A stretch of DNA of 64,000 nucleotides from UBA2336 sp031395485 (GTDB lineage: Bacteria; Bacteroidota; Bacteroidia; Cytophagales; Cyclobacteriaceae): the NCBI GenBank assembly GCA_031395485.1, contig JANNUS010000011.1, positions 1-64,000 of the forward strand. The letters run 5' to 3'. The notes beneath the pieces are model-generated. The model had not been told where the DNA came from. It searched no databases and saw only the letters and a program-made list of their open reading frames with translations. Position 1 is the stretch's first letter; each line of letters opens with the position of its first letter. This document shows positions 1 to 7,706 of this stretch, in pieces. The position numbers were made by a program, and so were the translations under genes.

Positions 1-86
1 GCGTATGCCCGTACAACTTTAAAGACTAATGCTTTATATTGATTCAGCCAATTTTCAAAAATATGCTTCTGTTCCTTCTCCGTCAC
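1..86 (-). CDS. ECF-type RNA polymerase sigma factor, N-terminal fragment cut by window edge
   Basis: Only 28 residues are visible, running off the left edge. They include a WLNQYKALVFKVVRAYA stretch, which resembles the start of region 2 in Bacteroidota ECF sigma factors (a WL.QYK.LLFKVVRAYA pattern). An in-frame stop (99-101) lies just upstream, and the only start codon after it is GTG at 86, so that start was chosen. Such factors direct core RNA polymerase to small regulons. It reads in the same direction as the cassette genes but sits about 280 bp beyond the last repeat. I take it as flanking chromosome, though it could belong to a further cassette. The call rests on a short N-terminus only. 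Confidence 0.6.
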   Translation of the reverse strand, partial: MTEKEQKHIFENWLNQYKALVFKVVRAY

Positions 87-366
87 AACATAGATTGTTT
101 ACCCTATTAGTACCATTAAAGGAACGAATCCTTACAAGGACGAGGTAATAGTTCAAACAAGTTAAAGAAATGTAAATGGTGGTTTTAAAAAGCACCAAAA
201 GAAATAGGAGAATCTCTATCTATCCAGAACTTTGGGATTCAATTGTCCAGGTATAGAACCTATGGCAATAGAATGTCACACACAATCCTTCAGTTTTTCT
301 TATACTCTGAAAATGAGTCATTGAAAGCTTATACGCCAATTGTCTCTGCGGAATGTTTGGCTTGCC
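87..366. other. intergenic stretch between sigma factor and cassette array; nothing recognised
   Basis: These 280 bases hold no convincing reading frame, RNA gene or strong hairpin. They must contain the sigma factor promoter and the outer end of the array. No second copy of the ~130 bp repeat is present. Confidence 0.5.
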
Positions 367-496
367 GCTAACGTTTGTGCATAATCAGTGGCGGGAATTC
401 GAAGCGCGTCACTGTCCCACGACACCAAACGTATTTTGAAAAAACTAAACTACAAATTTACACTGAACCCCGCCATTGATTATGCACTTTGTTAGC
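367..496 (-). repeat. attC-like site of cassette A
   Basis: The outer arms are GCTAACgtttGTGCATAATC and GATTATGCACtttGTTAGC; they pair closely, then continue as GGCGGG against CCCCGCC. The centre carries TTCGAAGCGCGTCACTGTCC and AAAACTAAAC, shared with the other copies. The inner end GTTAGCAAC is complementary to GTTGCTAAC at the far end of the same cassette (2928-2936). The outer end GCCGCTAAC would be the junction with the next cassette or the chromosome. Confidence 0.8.
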
Positions 497-566
497 AACT
501 GTGCGCTTGCACTACTCTATTTTTTTAGCCTTTTGAAAACCACATTGTCAGCTTACGCAAAACTGA

Positions 567-626
567 GCGCACTCATTGACTGGCTTTGGTGTCGCGGTGG
601 AATGTGTGGCCAGGCAATGTGTGCGC
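567..626 (-). other. stem-loop just after the cassette A nuclease gene
   Basis: Arms 567-584 and 609-626 are complementary at 16 of 18 positions around a 24-base loop. The structure starts three bases after the nuclease stop codon, so it may end the transcript, but no T-run follows it. Related stem-loops lie at 2753-2814, 4234-4291 and 6903-6965. Confidence 0.5.
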
Positions 627-628
627 GT

Positions 629-1621
629 TTAGTAGGGACCGAGGAATTTATGTCCGTTAAAGTGAATCAAATGGTCGGGATAGTCAGCTGTCCATACTTC
701 AGTCTCCCATGCAATGTCAGCGGCAATTTTTTTAAAGTCCGTCTTTGTTAAGAATGCAGTCACAAATATGGGTTGAGCTTTACAGTCCTTAAGTAATTTT
801 TTGAGTTCTAAAACTCTCAATTCACTCATTGGTCCAGTACTGTGATATGCCTCAATTAAATAAAGCCAATTCTTTTTCTTATTGTATGCAATGACGTCAG
901 GTAATTCGTCATGAGATAACTTGAAAAAATTTAACTTTTTTAATTCATCTTCTTCAATGTGTAAAAGTTTGTTTGAGGTGTCACCTATGTATAAGACTTC
1001 GCAGTCACTGCCATAAATCGGTAGGAACTCCTCAATTATTTTCTTTTGTAAAATATTATGATCACCAAGTGACAGAGTTAATGCTTTTCCTCCGGGCAAT
1101 GTTACCGGTATTTTATCAAGCGTTCTTTTTCTTGATAGTAGTTCCGACAGATTTTCTCTTTTAGCATTGAATGCTTTTATGCTCTTATTCCAATTTGATG
1201 TTCCATAGTCTTTTATGGCTTCAGCAAATTCAGTTAGCAATGCATAACCCCTTGTTGGATTATTTGTCGCTGCTCCAGTATTCTCACCACTGTTAATAAC
1301 TAAGTCAGCAATGACGAGCAGTTTCAAGTCCTTCCTTCTTATATCATCATATGAGCCAGAAGATATATTTTCTTCAAAGTTTTTATTTATGTAATTAATA
1401 ATGTCTCGCGTTTTTAGGAAATAGCTATCCTTGACGCTCTTAACTTTTGACCAATCTTTTGTAACGCCACCAACAGCTAAAAATGCTAGTGCCATTTTCT
1501 CTAATGCGCGTTGAGACTTTGCAGCAATTGGAATTCCGGCTGCTTCCAGAATTTCAATGGCTTCATTAATGACTTTTTGTACTTTCTTTGATTTAGTGCT
1601 TTTTAGAATGTACTGCTTCAT
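629..1621 (-). CDS. type II restriction endonuclease, BsuBI/PstI family
   Basis: This 330-residue protein has the C-terminal half typical of the BsuBI/PstI endonuclease family. LPDVIAYNKKKNWLYLIEA (residues 240-258) supplies the PD...E catalytic region (Asp242, Glu257). WETEVWTADYPDHLIHFNG near the end is a family signature. The N-terminal half (about 1-200) is helical and probably binds DNA. It cleaves unmodified double-stranded DNA. The start overlaps the methyltransferase stop by four bases (ATGA), so the two are translationally coupled and form one restriction-modification pair. Odd: PstI and BsuBI are paired with adenine methyltransferases, whereas the partner here is a cytosine-5 enzyme. 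The recognition site cannot be read from the sequence. Confidence 0.85.
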   Translation of the reverse strand: MKQYILKSTKSKKVQKVINEAIEILEAAGIPIAAKSQRALEKMALAFLAVGGVTKDWSKVKSVKDSYFLKTRDIINYINKNFEENISSGSYDDIRRKDLKLLVIADLVINSGENTGAATNNPTRGYALLTEFAEAIKDYGTSNWNKSIKAFNAKRENLSELLSRKRTLDKIPVTLPGGKALTLSLGDHNILQKKIIEEFLPIYGSDCEVLYIGDTSNKLLHIEEDELKKLNFFKLSHDELPDVIAYNKKKNWLYLIEAYHSTGPMSELRVLELKKLLKDCKAQPIFVTAFLTKTDFKKIAADIAWETEVWTADYPDHLIHFNGHKFLGPY

Positions 1622-2649
1622 ATTTCAAATAACGTAAGCTCCTTATTTAGTGAATTTGAATTAGCAATTTCTTGTGCCGTATGGAGCTCACCAAGTGAGT
1701 AACACTCCTTTATAGAATTCGCAATCTGAAATGCTAACAATGGAGGAACTGCATTACCTATTTGATTGAACTGACTTGTTTCATTTCCATTAAATTCGAA
1801 CCAATCAGGGAAACTTTGTAATCGTGCGGCTTCGCGTACAATTAACCTTCTTCTTCTACCATCCTCGAGCCTTACTCGCTGCATATCACCAGTTGCACCT
1901 GCAAGGTTTCTACATGTCAATGTTCTCGCAGGCTTATTTGGATAAATGTCTCGTGGGTTTACGCAGTCAGATGCTTTTTCATACTTGGCTACATACTTGT
2001 CCATTGATTCTGTTAAGAATTTACTTTCGGGAGGAGTTGTAAACATTAAATCACCGATAGCTTCACCAGCAGTTACTTTTTTATTCCTATTCTTTGGGAA
2101 AGAAAACTTAGCCCTGTGCCCAACAACAAAGAGTCGTTCTCGATTTTGAGGAACACCAAAGTCAACAGCGTTCAGAAGTTTAAAATCTAATAGATAACCA
2201 AGTTTTTTAAGTTCGTTAGTTATTAACTCAAAGTAGTCCTTATTGCGGTACAGTAAACCTCTCACATTTTCAAACATGAAAATCTTAGGTTCAAGCTTTT
2301 TAATAGCGTCAATAAATATTGGAAATCCATCTCTTGCGTCCTCAATTCCTCTTTGGTATCCGCCAACGCTGAAGGGTTGACAAGGAGGTCCACCTATAAT
2401 TATGTCTGCTTGGGGGTAATCAAATGATAGGTCAAGTTTTACAGCGGAACATTCTCCGTTAAGATTCTTAGAATATGTAGATGCAGCAAATTGATCCATC
2501 TCGAAACCAATTGTCCGATAACCAGCTGACTCAAATCCCAAAGATAATCCGCCACACCCTGCAAATAAGTCCAAAACGACCTGATTTTCAGTCACTTTTG
2601 GCTTAAGTAATCGGTTAATGTTCTTTACGTACTCCACTTTAATGTTCAA
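1618..2649 (-). CDS. DNA (cytosine-5-)-methyltransferase of a type II restriction-modification system
   Basis: All core C5-methyltransferase motifs are present in order: SAM-binding DLFAGCGGLSLGF (27-39), catalytic GGPPCQPFSVGG with Cys90, FENVRGL, PQNRERLFVVG, then after a target-recognition stretch RLQSFPDWFEF and QIGNAVPPLLA. It methylates cytosine at the site cut by the downstream BsuBI/PstI-type nuclease and so protects the host. The start is uncertain. The full frame begins at TTG (2649), only eight bases from a promoter-like -7 element, which would make a nearly leaderless mRNA; a GTG four codons later (2637) is an alternative. Length (343) is normal for the family. It is the first gene of cassette A. 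Confidence 0.93.
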   Translation of the reverse strand: MNIKVEYVKNINRLLKPKVTENQVVLDLFAGCGGLSLGFESAGYRTIGFEMDQFAASTYSKNLNGECSAVKLDLSFDYPQADIIIGGPPCQPFSVGGYQRGIEDARDGFPIFIDAIKKLEPKIFMFENVRGLLYRNKDYFELITNELKKLGYLLDFKLLNAVDFGVPQNRERLFVVGHRAKFSFPKNRNKKVTAGEAIGDLMFTTPPESKFLTESMDKYVAKYEKASDCVNPRDIYPNKPARTLTCRNLAGATGDMQRVRLEDGRRRRLIVREAARLQSFPDWFEFNGNETSQFNQIGNAVPPLLAFQIANSIKECYSLGELHTAQEIANSNSLNKELTLFEI

Positions 2650-2656
2650 TAGCTGA

Positions 2657-2687
2657 TAAATATATCGGGCATGAGTTAATTGTCAAA
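2657..2687 (-). promoter_or_regulatory. probable promoter of the cassette A methyltransferase
   Basis: On the minus strand TTTG (2687-2684), a 19-base spacer and TATATTTA (2664-2657) fit the Bacteroidota consensus TTTG-N19-TAnnTTTG with one mismatch. Transcription would begin about at the TTG start codon. This lets the cassette carry its own promoter. Confidence 0.55.
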
Positions 2688-2752
2688 TATCGTCAAAACT
2701 TTTTAGGCTTTCGAGTAAACTTTTCGGTGAGATTTACTTTTGTGCGTGGGCT

Positions 2753-2814
2753 ATTTGGCTCTTTTGCAGGCTTGGGAGTCGGGCGGGTTTGCGCGGCCTG
2801 CAAATGTGCCAAAT
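2753..2814. other. stem-loop upstream of the cassette A methyltransferase
   Basis: Arms 2753-2771 (ATTTGGCTCTTTTGCAGGC) and 2796-2814 pair at 17 of 19 positions around a 24-base G-rich loop. The GGCTCTTTTG / CAAATGTGCC pairing, with its two T-T mismatches, recurs in the stem-loop at 4234-4291. It lies between the start of cassette A and the methyltransferase promoter. The rest of 2650-2930 has no gene. Confidence 0.5.
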
Positions 2815-2930
2815 GTGGGATGGCTATTCTTGGGTCAGATTGTCCGTGTAAACTATTAATTACTTCTTTGTGTAAGTTCTCTTTGTCGGTTGTATGTCAA
2901 TGGTTAGCTTAATTGTCCCAGCGCATTGTT

Positions 2931-3060
2931 GCTAACGTTTGGCTATAACCAGTGGCGGGATTTCAAAGCACGTCATTGTCCCCCGACACTAAACGTAATT
3001 TGAAAACTAAACTACAAATTTATACTGAACCCCGCCATTGGTTATAGCTTTTGTTGTGGT
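2931..3060 (-). repeat. attC-like site of cassette B
   Basis: Arms GGCTATAACCAGTGGCGGG and CCCCGCCATTGGTTATAGC are complementary apart from one position, and differ from the arms of the other copies by paired changes. The centre (CACGTCATTGTCCC, AAAACTAAAC, AAATTTATACTGAA) matches the others. The left end GCTAAC belongs to cassette A. The right end GTTGTGG (3053-3059) is the complement of CCACAAC at 4052-4058, the other end of cassette B. Confidence 0.82.
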
Positions 3061-3064
3061 GCGT

Positions 3065-4039
3065 TTATATCCCTAAAACTCTCAACTTTAATTCAATTGA
3101 GTCTTTGTCAAGGTAAAGTTTAAACTTAAAATCTTGTTTATCCCATTTGATGTTAGAAATTATGAATCTATTGTAATCTCTGTAATTCTTGGTCAATGTA
3201 ATCTCGTCTTCATAAACGATTTTGTAATCGTTATTAACTTTTTCCCAAATTTTAACAGGGATTTCCAATTGACCTAACTCGTGTCGAAATAGTACGCTTC
3301 CGTATAAATTGTCAGATTTGTATCTATAAAGAGGAATACCGTTAATTATTTGTCCAGTTACTGCATTAATTGATGAGTAGTCTGGTCCAAGCTCACTTAC
3401 GTTCTCAACAAAGATGAATAAACCTTGTTGAGGTAAATAACCTAAATAGACGGTAGAGTCAATACCATTTTCTGTAGGTTCAAGTCTTTTCTTAATTATA
3501 TCCCCTCCTTGTAAATGGAGAATAAAAATCGTGTCATTTAGGATTTCAAATTTCGACTTGGTTAACGATTTATTCCATTCTTTAGTCGTTATAATTTTAA
3601 ATTCCTTTAAATCAATTTGAAATGATTTCACTTCCCCCCCAATGACTTTTTCACCTTCGTTAATTGTGTCGGCTGTTACATGAACAGCAAGACTATCTGT
3701 AGTAATAGAGTTTAGAGTATTGATTTCTGTCCACAGACTGGTTGCTTTACTTTCAAGAGATTGTGGCGTTGTGTCCAATCTATTGGATTCTTCGTATGCA
3801 GTCCAAGTACCATAAATGAAGAATAGTGATGTTGAGAATCTACCGAAAGCTACTCCGTATTTTATGTATCGGTCGGGAATGAAGTAGATAAAAATAATAA
3901 CTAATAAGATTAGACCTATGACCAATATTGTCAGTGCCGCTGATCCACGAATATCGATTTTCATCAGAGTCAAGAATACCAATGCGATACTAGCTAACTG
4001 TACGAATGTCCCAAGTATAAACTTTCCTAAATTTTTCAT
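3065..4039 (-). CDS. membrane-anchored protein of unknown function, sole gene of cassette B
   Basis: I do not recognise the family. The 324 residues begin with three hydrophobic segments (about 8-24, 33-54 and 60-80), followed by a polar region of about 240 residues rich in beta-type sequence, with no catalytic motif I can name. The likely topology is a membrane anchor plus one large soluble domain. The ATG start lies about 12 bases inside the cassette end, and the stop is a few bases from the attC-like site, so the gene fills the cassette almost exactly. No promoter of its own was found; it probably depends on read-through or an upstream cassette. Its neighbours are restriction-modification cassettes, so a defence role is possible but unproven. 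Confidence 0.8.
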   Translation of the reverse strand: MKNLGKFILGTFVQLASIALVFLTLMKIDIRGSAALTILVIGLILLVIIFIYFIPDRYIKYGVAFGRFSTSLFFIYGTWTAYEESNRLDTTPQSLESKATSLWTEINTLNSITTDSLAVHVTADTINEGEKVIGGEVKSFQIDLKEFKIITTKEWNKSLTKSKFEILNDTIFILHLQGGDIIKKRLEPTENGIDSTVYLGYLPQQGLFIFVENVSELGPDYSSINAVTGQIINGIPLYRYKSDNLYGSVLFRHELGQLEIPVKIWEKVNNDYKIVYEDEITLTKNYRDYNRFIISNIKWDKQDFKFKLYLDKDSIELKLRVLGI

Positions 4040-4051
4040 TAATTAAATGCG

Positions 4052-4184
4052 CCACAACGTTTGTGTTTATTTCGTGCTGGGATTTCGAAGCACGTCACTG
4101 TCCCGCGAAACTAAAACTAAATTAAGAAAACTAAACTATAAATTTACACATCACCCCAGCATGGAATAAACACTTTGTTGTGCG
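4052..4184 (-). repeat. attC-like site of cassette C
   Basis: Arms GTGTTTATTTCGTGCTGGG and CCCCAGCATGGAATAAACAC are complementary with one or two interruptions. The centre contains TTCGAAGCACGTCACTGTCC and AAAACTAAAC. The right end GTTGTGCG (4177-4184) is the complement of CGCACAAC at 7011-7018, the other end of cassette C. Confidence 0.82.
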
Positions 4185-4233
4185 TTCGCCCTTTTATTCA
4201 ATCTTCCTTGTCGCGTTGGTCGCGTGTCGGCTT

Positions 4234-4291
4234 GCAGGCTCTTTTGTTTTTTTGAATTGGGTCAGGCGTTAAAAAAAACAAATGTGCCTGC
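4234..4291 (-). other. stem-loop after the cassette C nuclease gene
   Basis: Arms 4234-4253 (GCAGGCTCTTTTGTTTTTTT) and 4272-4291 pair at 18 of 20 positions around an 18-base loop. It follows the nuclease stop codon by about 16 bases and may work as a transcript end. The mismatch pattern matches the stem-loop at 2753-2814. Confidence 0.5.
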
Positions 4292-4307
4292 AAATGCGCT
4301 GGTGCTT

Positions 4308-5615
4308 CTATGTCGTGATGTCCAATATCTCGTTGTCCTTATACAAATTTGGTAAATGTTGTGACTTTATTCTGAACTGGCTACGCTTCTTAATTTTTGG
4401 CTTTGTCGAGACATTCTCCATTTTAATTCCTGGGTCGTAATAGATATTGCCGTTTGCCATTTGTCCAAGGAATAATTGAAAGTCTGTCCCCGAACCAAGA
4501 ATTATTTTGTTACCGTATTTATACTGTCTTTCGTTGTCTGTTTCAGAAAGTGAAGGAACGTAGCACGCTTGGTTATGTTTTCTGTTCCAGTGTAAAAGCA
4601 TAGAGGAGAAACTCCAACAGGCGGTTTCATTTCCTTTAATGTCAACCAAAGCAATTCGTCCATTGGTGTTTCGAATTTTTCCACTTTCTGCATCAAAACC
4701 AATTAGTTGCATTTCTAAATTTGTCAATGAATGGCGAACGCCAGTTTTATGGACGCCTCCAAAATTAATTCGGTCTGGTCTACCCGTTTTGTCTGCGTAT
4801 CCGTAAGTCTTTAAAAATGCCTCTGCTCCCTTTGTCTTGTAGATTCCATCTGTGGGTTCAGGTGTCATTAGTGTAATTACAGCGGAGTTTATTCTCTCAA
4901 AATTTGTTACTCCAAACTGTTTGACTTCCCAACCCAAAAAATCAGGTTCTGAATAGCCGTTTGGTGTAATACCTAATTCTGCTTCTAAAGTGTAGCCACC
5001 ACAATTAGGCGCTTCACAGGGAAGTAGATTTCCTTTTCCATCAAGTCGTTTTGATTTTATCCAGCCTAATTGATGAATGCGAAGTAATTCATTAATCAGT
5101 TTGGATTTATTGTTTGCCGCTTTTGGTAACTCAATAACTTTGAAAACTCCATGCTCTGAAATTGATTTAGCTTTCTCAAACTCAATTGCAATCTCAGAAT
5201 TTGGTGCCGCAACAAAGCCTAGAACAGCTCCATTTTTTGCTACTGCAAAAAATAAAAGCCTGTCTGCAAGTCGTTGTGTCATTAATTCTGAAGGAGGATT
5301 TTCACACTTGGCTAAAAAGCCCGAAAACCTAACTTCCGGATATTTGGGATACAGGATGAGTTGTGAGTTTGGAGCGGGATATAAATTCCCATCTTCGCCA
5401 ATCCATGAAAAATTTATAGTTGCTTTGAATCGCTCCTTATTCCAATCTCCCGCTTCTTCGGTTTTTATTTCCGAAATTGGTAAGATGTTTAAAATTTCAA
5501 AACTGCCGCCAAAGTAAACTTGATTTTTAGAATTATCGTTTGGAGAAAGTCTCTTTACATATATTTTTTGGCAACCGTTGTCAATGAACAGCGACTTTAG
5601 ATTTTTTAGATTCAT
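4308..5615 (-). CDS. type II restriction endonuclease, MvaI/BcnI family
   Basis: The central region carries the MvaI/BcnI signature: GWIKSKRLDGKG (184-195), then NCGGYTLEAELGI (204-216) and EPDFLGWEVKQFG (223-235). The last supplies the PD-(D/E)xK catalytic set Asp225, Glu230 and Lys232. Known members act as monomers on CC(W/S)GG-type sites, but the exact site here cannot be read. At 435 residues it is longer than MvaI or BcnI (about 240), with an extra N-terminal domain (about 1-165) and a ~90-residue tail. The start overlaps the methyltransferase by 35 bases, so the two are co-transcribed. It is the second gene of cassette C. Confidence 0.88.
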   Translation of the reverse strand: MNLKNLKSLFIDNGCQKIYVKRLSPNDNSKNQVYFGGSFEILNILPISEIKTEEAGDWNKERFKATINFSWIGEDGNLYPAPNSQLILYPKYPEVRFSGFLAKCENPPSELMTQRLADRLLFFAVAKNGAVLGFVAAPNSEIAIEFEKAKSISEHGVFKVIELPKAANNKSKLINELLRIHQLGWIKSKRLDGKGNLLPCEAPNCGGYTLEAELGITPNGYSEPDFLGWEVKQFGVTNFERINSAVITLMTPEPTDGIYKTKGAEAFLKTYGYADKTGRPDRINFGGVHKTGVRHSLTNLEMQLIGFDAESGKIRNTNGRIALVDIKGNETACWSFSSMLLHWNRKHNQACYVPSLSETDNERQYKYGNKIILGSGTDFQLFLGQMANGNIYYDPGIKMENVSTKPKIKKRSQFRIKSQHLPNLYKDNEILDITT

Positions 5616-6813
5616 TGATTCTTTGGATTTCTTTCACAATGTTTTTGCCAACAGCTTCAATTAAAGGTGTAACAACCGAATTGCCAAACTGTCTATACGC
5701 TTGATTGTCGGAAACTGGAATCAAGAAAGTGTCAGGAAAACCTTGAAGTCTTGCACACTCTCTTGGAGTCAGTCGTCTTGGCGGTTTTCCATCTTGCGGA
5801 ATTAAAATTTCTGCTCCGTCTTTATAATACCTAGCACTCATTGTTCTTGAAATCCCATTCAAATCGGTCATCCCAAAACCAAAACCGTTTCCCTTTGCTT
5901 TGTGCTTTTTGGCATACTCTTGCAAGTAATTCCAAAGATGTTCCGACAGCGTGTATTTCTTATCAACTTCACTTTCTAAGATATCTTTAATGGCAAATTT
6001 AGTTTCACTCATTTTAGGAAACTGAAAAGTTTCCTTCTTATTGAAAACAGAATTTTTGAAACCTACGATTATTATTCTTTCTCTGTGTTGCGGAACAAAG
6101 TGCTTTCCGTCAAGAACCTTGTAGTGAACATTATAGCCTAATTCTTTAAGCGTTTCGGTAATCACTTTGAAAGTTTTTCCCTTGTCATGACTTACAAGGT
6201 TTTTCACATTCTCCAACATGAATGCTGAAGGCTTTTTATATTTGATGATTCTGGCAACATCAAAAAATAATGTCCCTTGTGTCTCGTCTAAAAAACCATG
6301 AGCTCTGCCTAAAGCATTTTTCTTTGAAACACCTGCTATTGAAAATGGTTGACACGGGAAACCGCCAAGCAAAATATCGTGGTCTGGTATTTCCTTCTCT
6401 GAAATTTTTGTAATGTCGCCAAACGGAACTTCTCCGAAGTTAGCCTCATAGGTTTTCTTTGAGTAGGTGTCCCACTCACTTGTAAAAACACAATTACCAC
6501 CAAGTTTTTGAAATGCGAGTCTTATACCGCCAATGCCAGCAAATAGGTCTATGAACTTGAACTTAGGATTTTCTTTTGGAGGGAATGGGATGTCCCATTT
6601 GATAGGCAAATAATATTGAAAATCTGGTTCTTGAACAATGTTTAATTCCTCATGAAGTTCTGTCAAATAAGCCTTAGCTGTCGGCTTAAAGTAATGTGAA
6701 ACGCCATTTTTGTGGTTATGGAAATAATGCGTCAAGTGTGCCAAGTCGTTGTCTGTCGTCTTGTTCACTTCAATTTTCAGCTTAGTCCTAATGTCCGAGT
6801 ACTTTTTTGCCAT
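5581..6813 (-). CDS. DNA (cytosine-5-)-methyltransferase, Dcm-like
   Basis: The core motifs are all present: FIDLFAGIGGIRLAF (87-101), GGFPCQPFSIAG with catalytic Cys154, FMLENVKNL, VPQHRERIIIVGF, RLQGFPDTF and RQFGNSVVTPLI. An ~80-residue N-terminal extension precedes the SAM fold, as in Dcm and several CCNGG-type enzymes, which fits the MvaI/BcnI-type nuclease encoded downstream. It is expected to methylate cytosine at the partner's site. The ATG at 6813 is well placed with a normal N-terminus. The gene is the first of cassette C; a long stem-loop (6903-6965) lies upstream. A -33/-7 promoter is less clear here than in cassette A. Confidence 0.93.
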   Translation of the reverse strand: MAKKYSDIRTKLKIEVNKTTDNDLAHLTHYFHNHKNGVSHYFKPTAKAYLTELHEELNIVQEPDFQYYLPIKWDIPFPPKENPKFKFIDLFAGIGGIRLAFQKLGGNCVFTSEWDTYSKKTYEANFGEVPFGDITKISEKEIPDHDILLGGFPCQPFSIAGVSKKNALGRAHGFLDETQGTLFFDVARIIKYKKPSAFMLENVKNLVSHDKGKTFKVITETLKELGYNVHYKVLDGKHFVPQHRERIIIVGFKNSVFNKKETFQFPKMSETKFAIKDILESEVDKKYTLSEHLWNYLQEYAKKHKAKGNGFGFGMTDLNGISRTMSARYYKDGAEILIPQDGKPPRRLTPRECARLQGFPDTFLIPVSDNQAYRQFGNSVVTPLIEAVGKNIVKEIQRINESKKSKVAVH

Positions 6814-6902
6814 TCGACCTTAAATATTGCGAAATTTAATGATTTAGGACGTCAAAGTCGTCAAAACTTTGATAGTCGTCTTGGTCGTTTTGGGCGTGTC
6901 GG

Positions 6903-6965
6903 GCAAAATTAAAAGTGGCGTTTCTCGCTGGATTGGTGCGCTGGCAACGCCTCTTTTAATTTTGC
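6903..6965. other. stem-loop upstream of the cassette C methyltransferase
   Basis: Arms 6903-6922 (GCAAAATTAAAAGTGGCGTT) and 6946-6965 pair at 19 of 20 positions around a 23-base loop. It lies between the cassette start (7017) and the gene start (6813), like the stem-loop in cassette A. The remainder of 6814-7010 has no gene. Confidence 0.5.
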
Positions 6966-7010
6966 GAAGGGTGGGTTTGTGTTCGTGATCTTGTCTGTCC
7001 GAAAGGGTGA

Positions 7011-7144
7011 CGCACAACGTTTATGTTTATGACGGCTTGGACTTTCGAAGCGCGTCATTGTCCCACGTTGCTAAACGAAATTAAGAAAACAAAACCTCAA
7101 ATTACACTGAACCCCAAGCTGGCATAAACATTTTGTTAGCGCTC
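7011..7144 (-). repeat. attC-like site of cassette D
   Basis: Arms TATGTTTATGACGGCTTGG and CCCAAGCTGGCATAAACA pair with small interruptions. The centre carries TTCGAAGCGCGTCATTGTCC and AAATTACACTGAACCCC. The right end GTTAGCGCTC (7135-7144) is the exact 10-base complement of GAGCGCTAAC (7707-7716), the other end of cassette D. Confidence 0.82.
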
Positions 7145-7152
7145 GTTTTTAT

Positions 7153-7686
7153 TCACGCACTTAAATTGTCAGGGTTGTTCATAAGTTCTTTTATTTTTTC
7201 AACCTCGTCCTTTCTTATCACATAAGTTTTTGTCCACTTGTCATGCCAACCTCTATTGTCAGCGAAAAATGAGAATGGCTCGATCGGTATACATCTTATA
7301 ACTGTCCGAACAAAAATTGTTTGAAAGTCCGGATTCTCTCCATATTCATTCACAACAATTGATTTTGTAAAAACTTTCCCAATTGTCTGCTGAAAATAAA
7401 ATTCCCCAAGTATGTAGTAGATAGGAAATAGAAACATAAACACAAGTCCCACGAAAGGTATTGAGTTAATAAATTCTATTTCTCCAAGTATGTAAGCTAA
7501 AATCCTAAATACTGTAATGTCAATAATGATATTAACAAGTCTAAGTCCTATTGTCAAGTCGTTAACGGGTCTTTTGTGCCGAAATTCCTTTTGAACGTTT
7601 TCCCATTGTCCAGATTCATTTCTCTCTGTCCTCGTGAGAATCTTGTTTTCGTATAAATCAGTAATTCTTGGTCTCTCTGTTGTCAT
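7153..7686 (-). CDS. RDD family membrane protein
   Basis: The 177-residue protein has the RDD layout: an N-terminal cytoplasmic stretch, then R-(L/F)-N-I-I-I-D at the start of the first membrane helix (about 48-65), a second helix about 72-93 and a third segment around FYFQQTIGKVFTKSIVVNEYG, which is typical of RDD proteins. Their biochemical role is poorly known; some act in ion transport. The gene fills cassette D, starting 21 bases from its attI-side end and stopping nine bases before the repeat. It is the cassette closest to the recombinase and hence, on the integron model, the most recent insertion. No separate promoter was found. Confidence 0.75.
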   Translation of the reverse strand: MTTERPRITDLYENKILTRTERNESGQWENVQKEFRHKRPVNDLTIGLRLVNIIIDITVFRILAYILGEIEFINSIPFVGLVFMFLFPIYYILGEFYFQQTIGKVFTKSIVVNEYGENPDFQTIFVRTVIRCIPIEPFSFFADNRGWHDKWTKTYVIRKDEVEKIKELMNNPDNLSA

Positions 7687-7706
7687 GTCTGTCCTTTTCT
7701 AAAAAT

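Noticed and set aside
476..751. Plus-strand open frame of 91 residues
   Set aside because: It runs across the attC-like repeat, the stem-loop and the end of the nuclease gene, and its composition is not protein-like.
2727..2912. Plus-strand open frame in the cassette A leader
   Set aside because: Cysteine-rich translation of a stem-loop region; opposite to all cassette genes and without a promoter or family.
367..7144. The four ~130 bp repeats as MITEs or insertion sequence ends
   Set aside because: No target duplications are visible, arms differ between copies with compensating changes, and ends match across cassettes rather than within each repeat.
367..7144. The repeats as a CRISPR array
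   Set aside because: Only four copies with kilobase spacing and genes between them; there are no short spacers and no cas genes.
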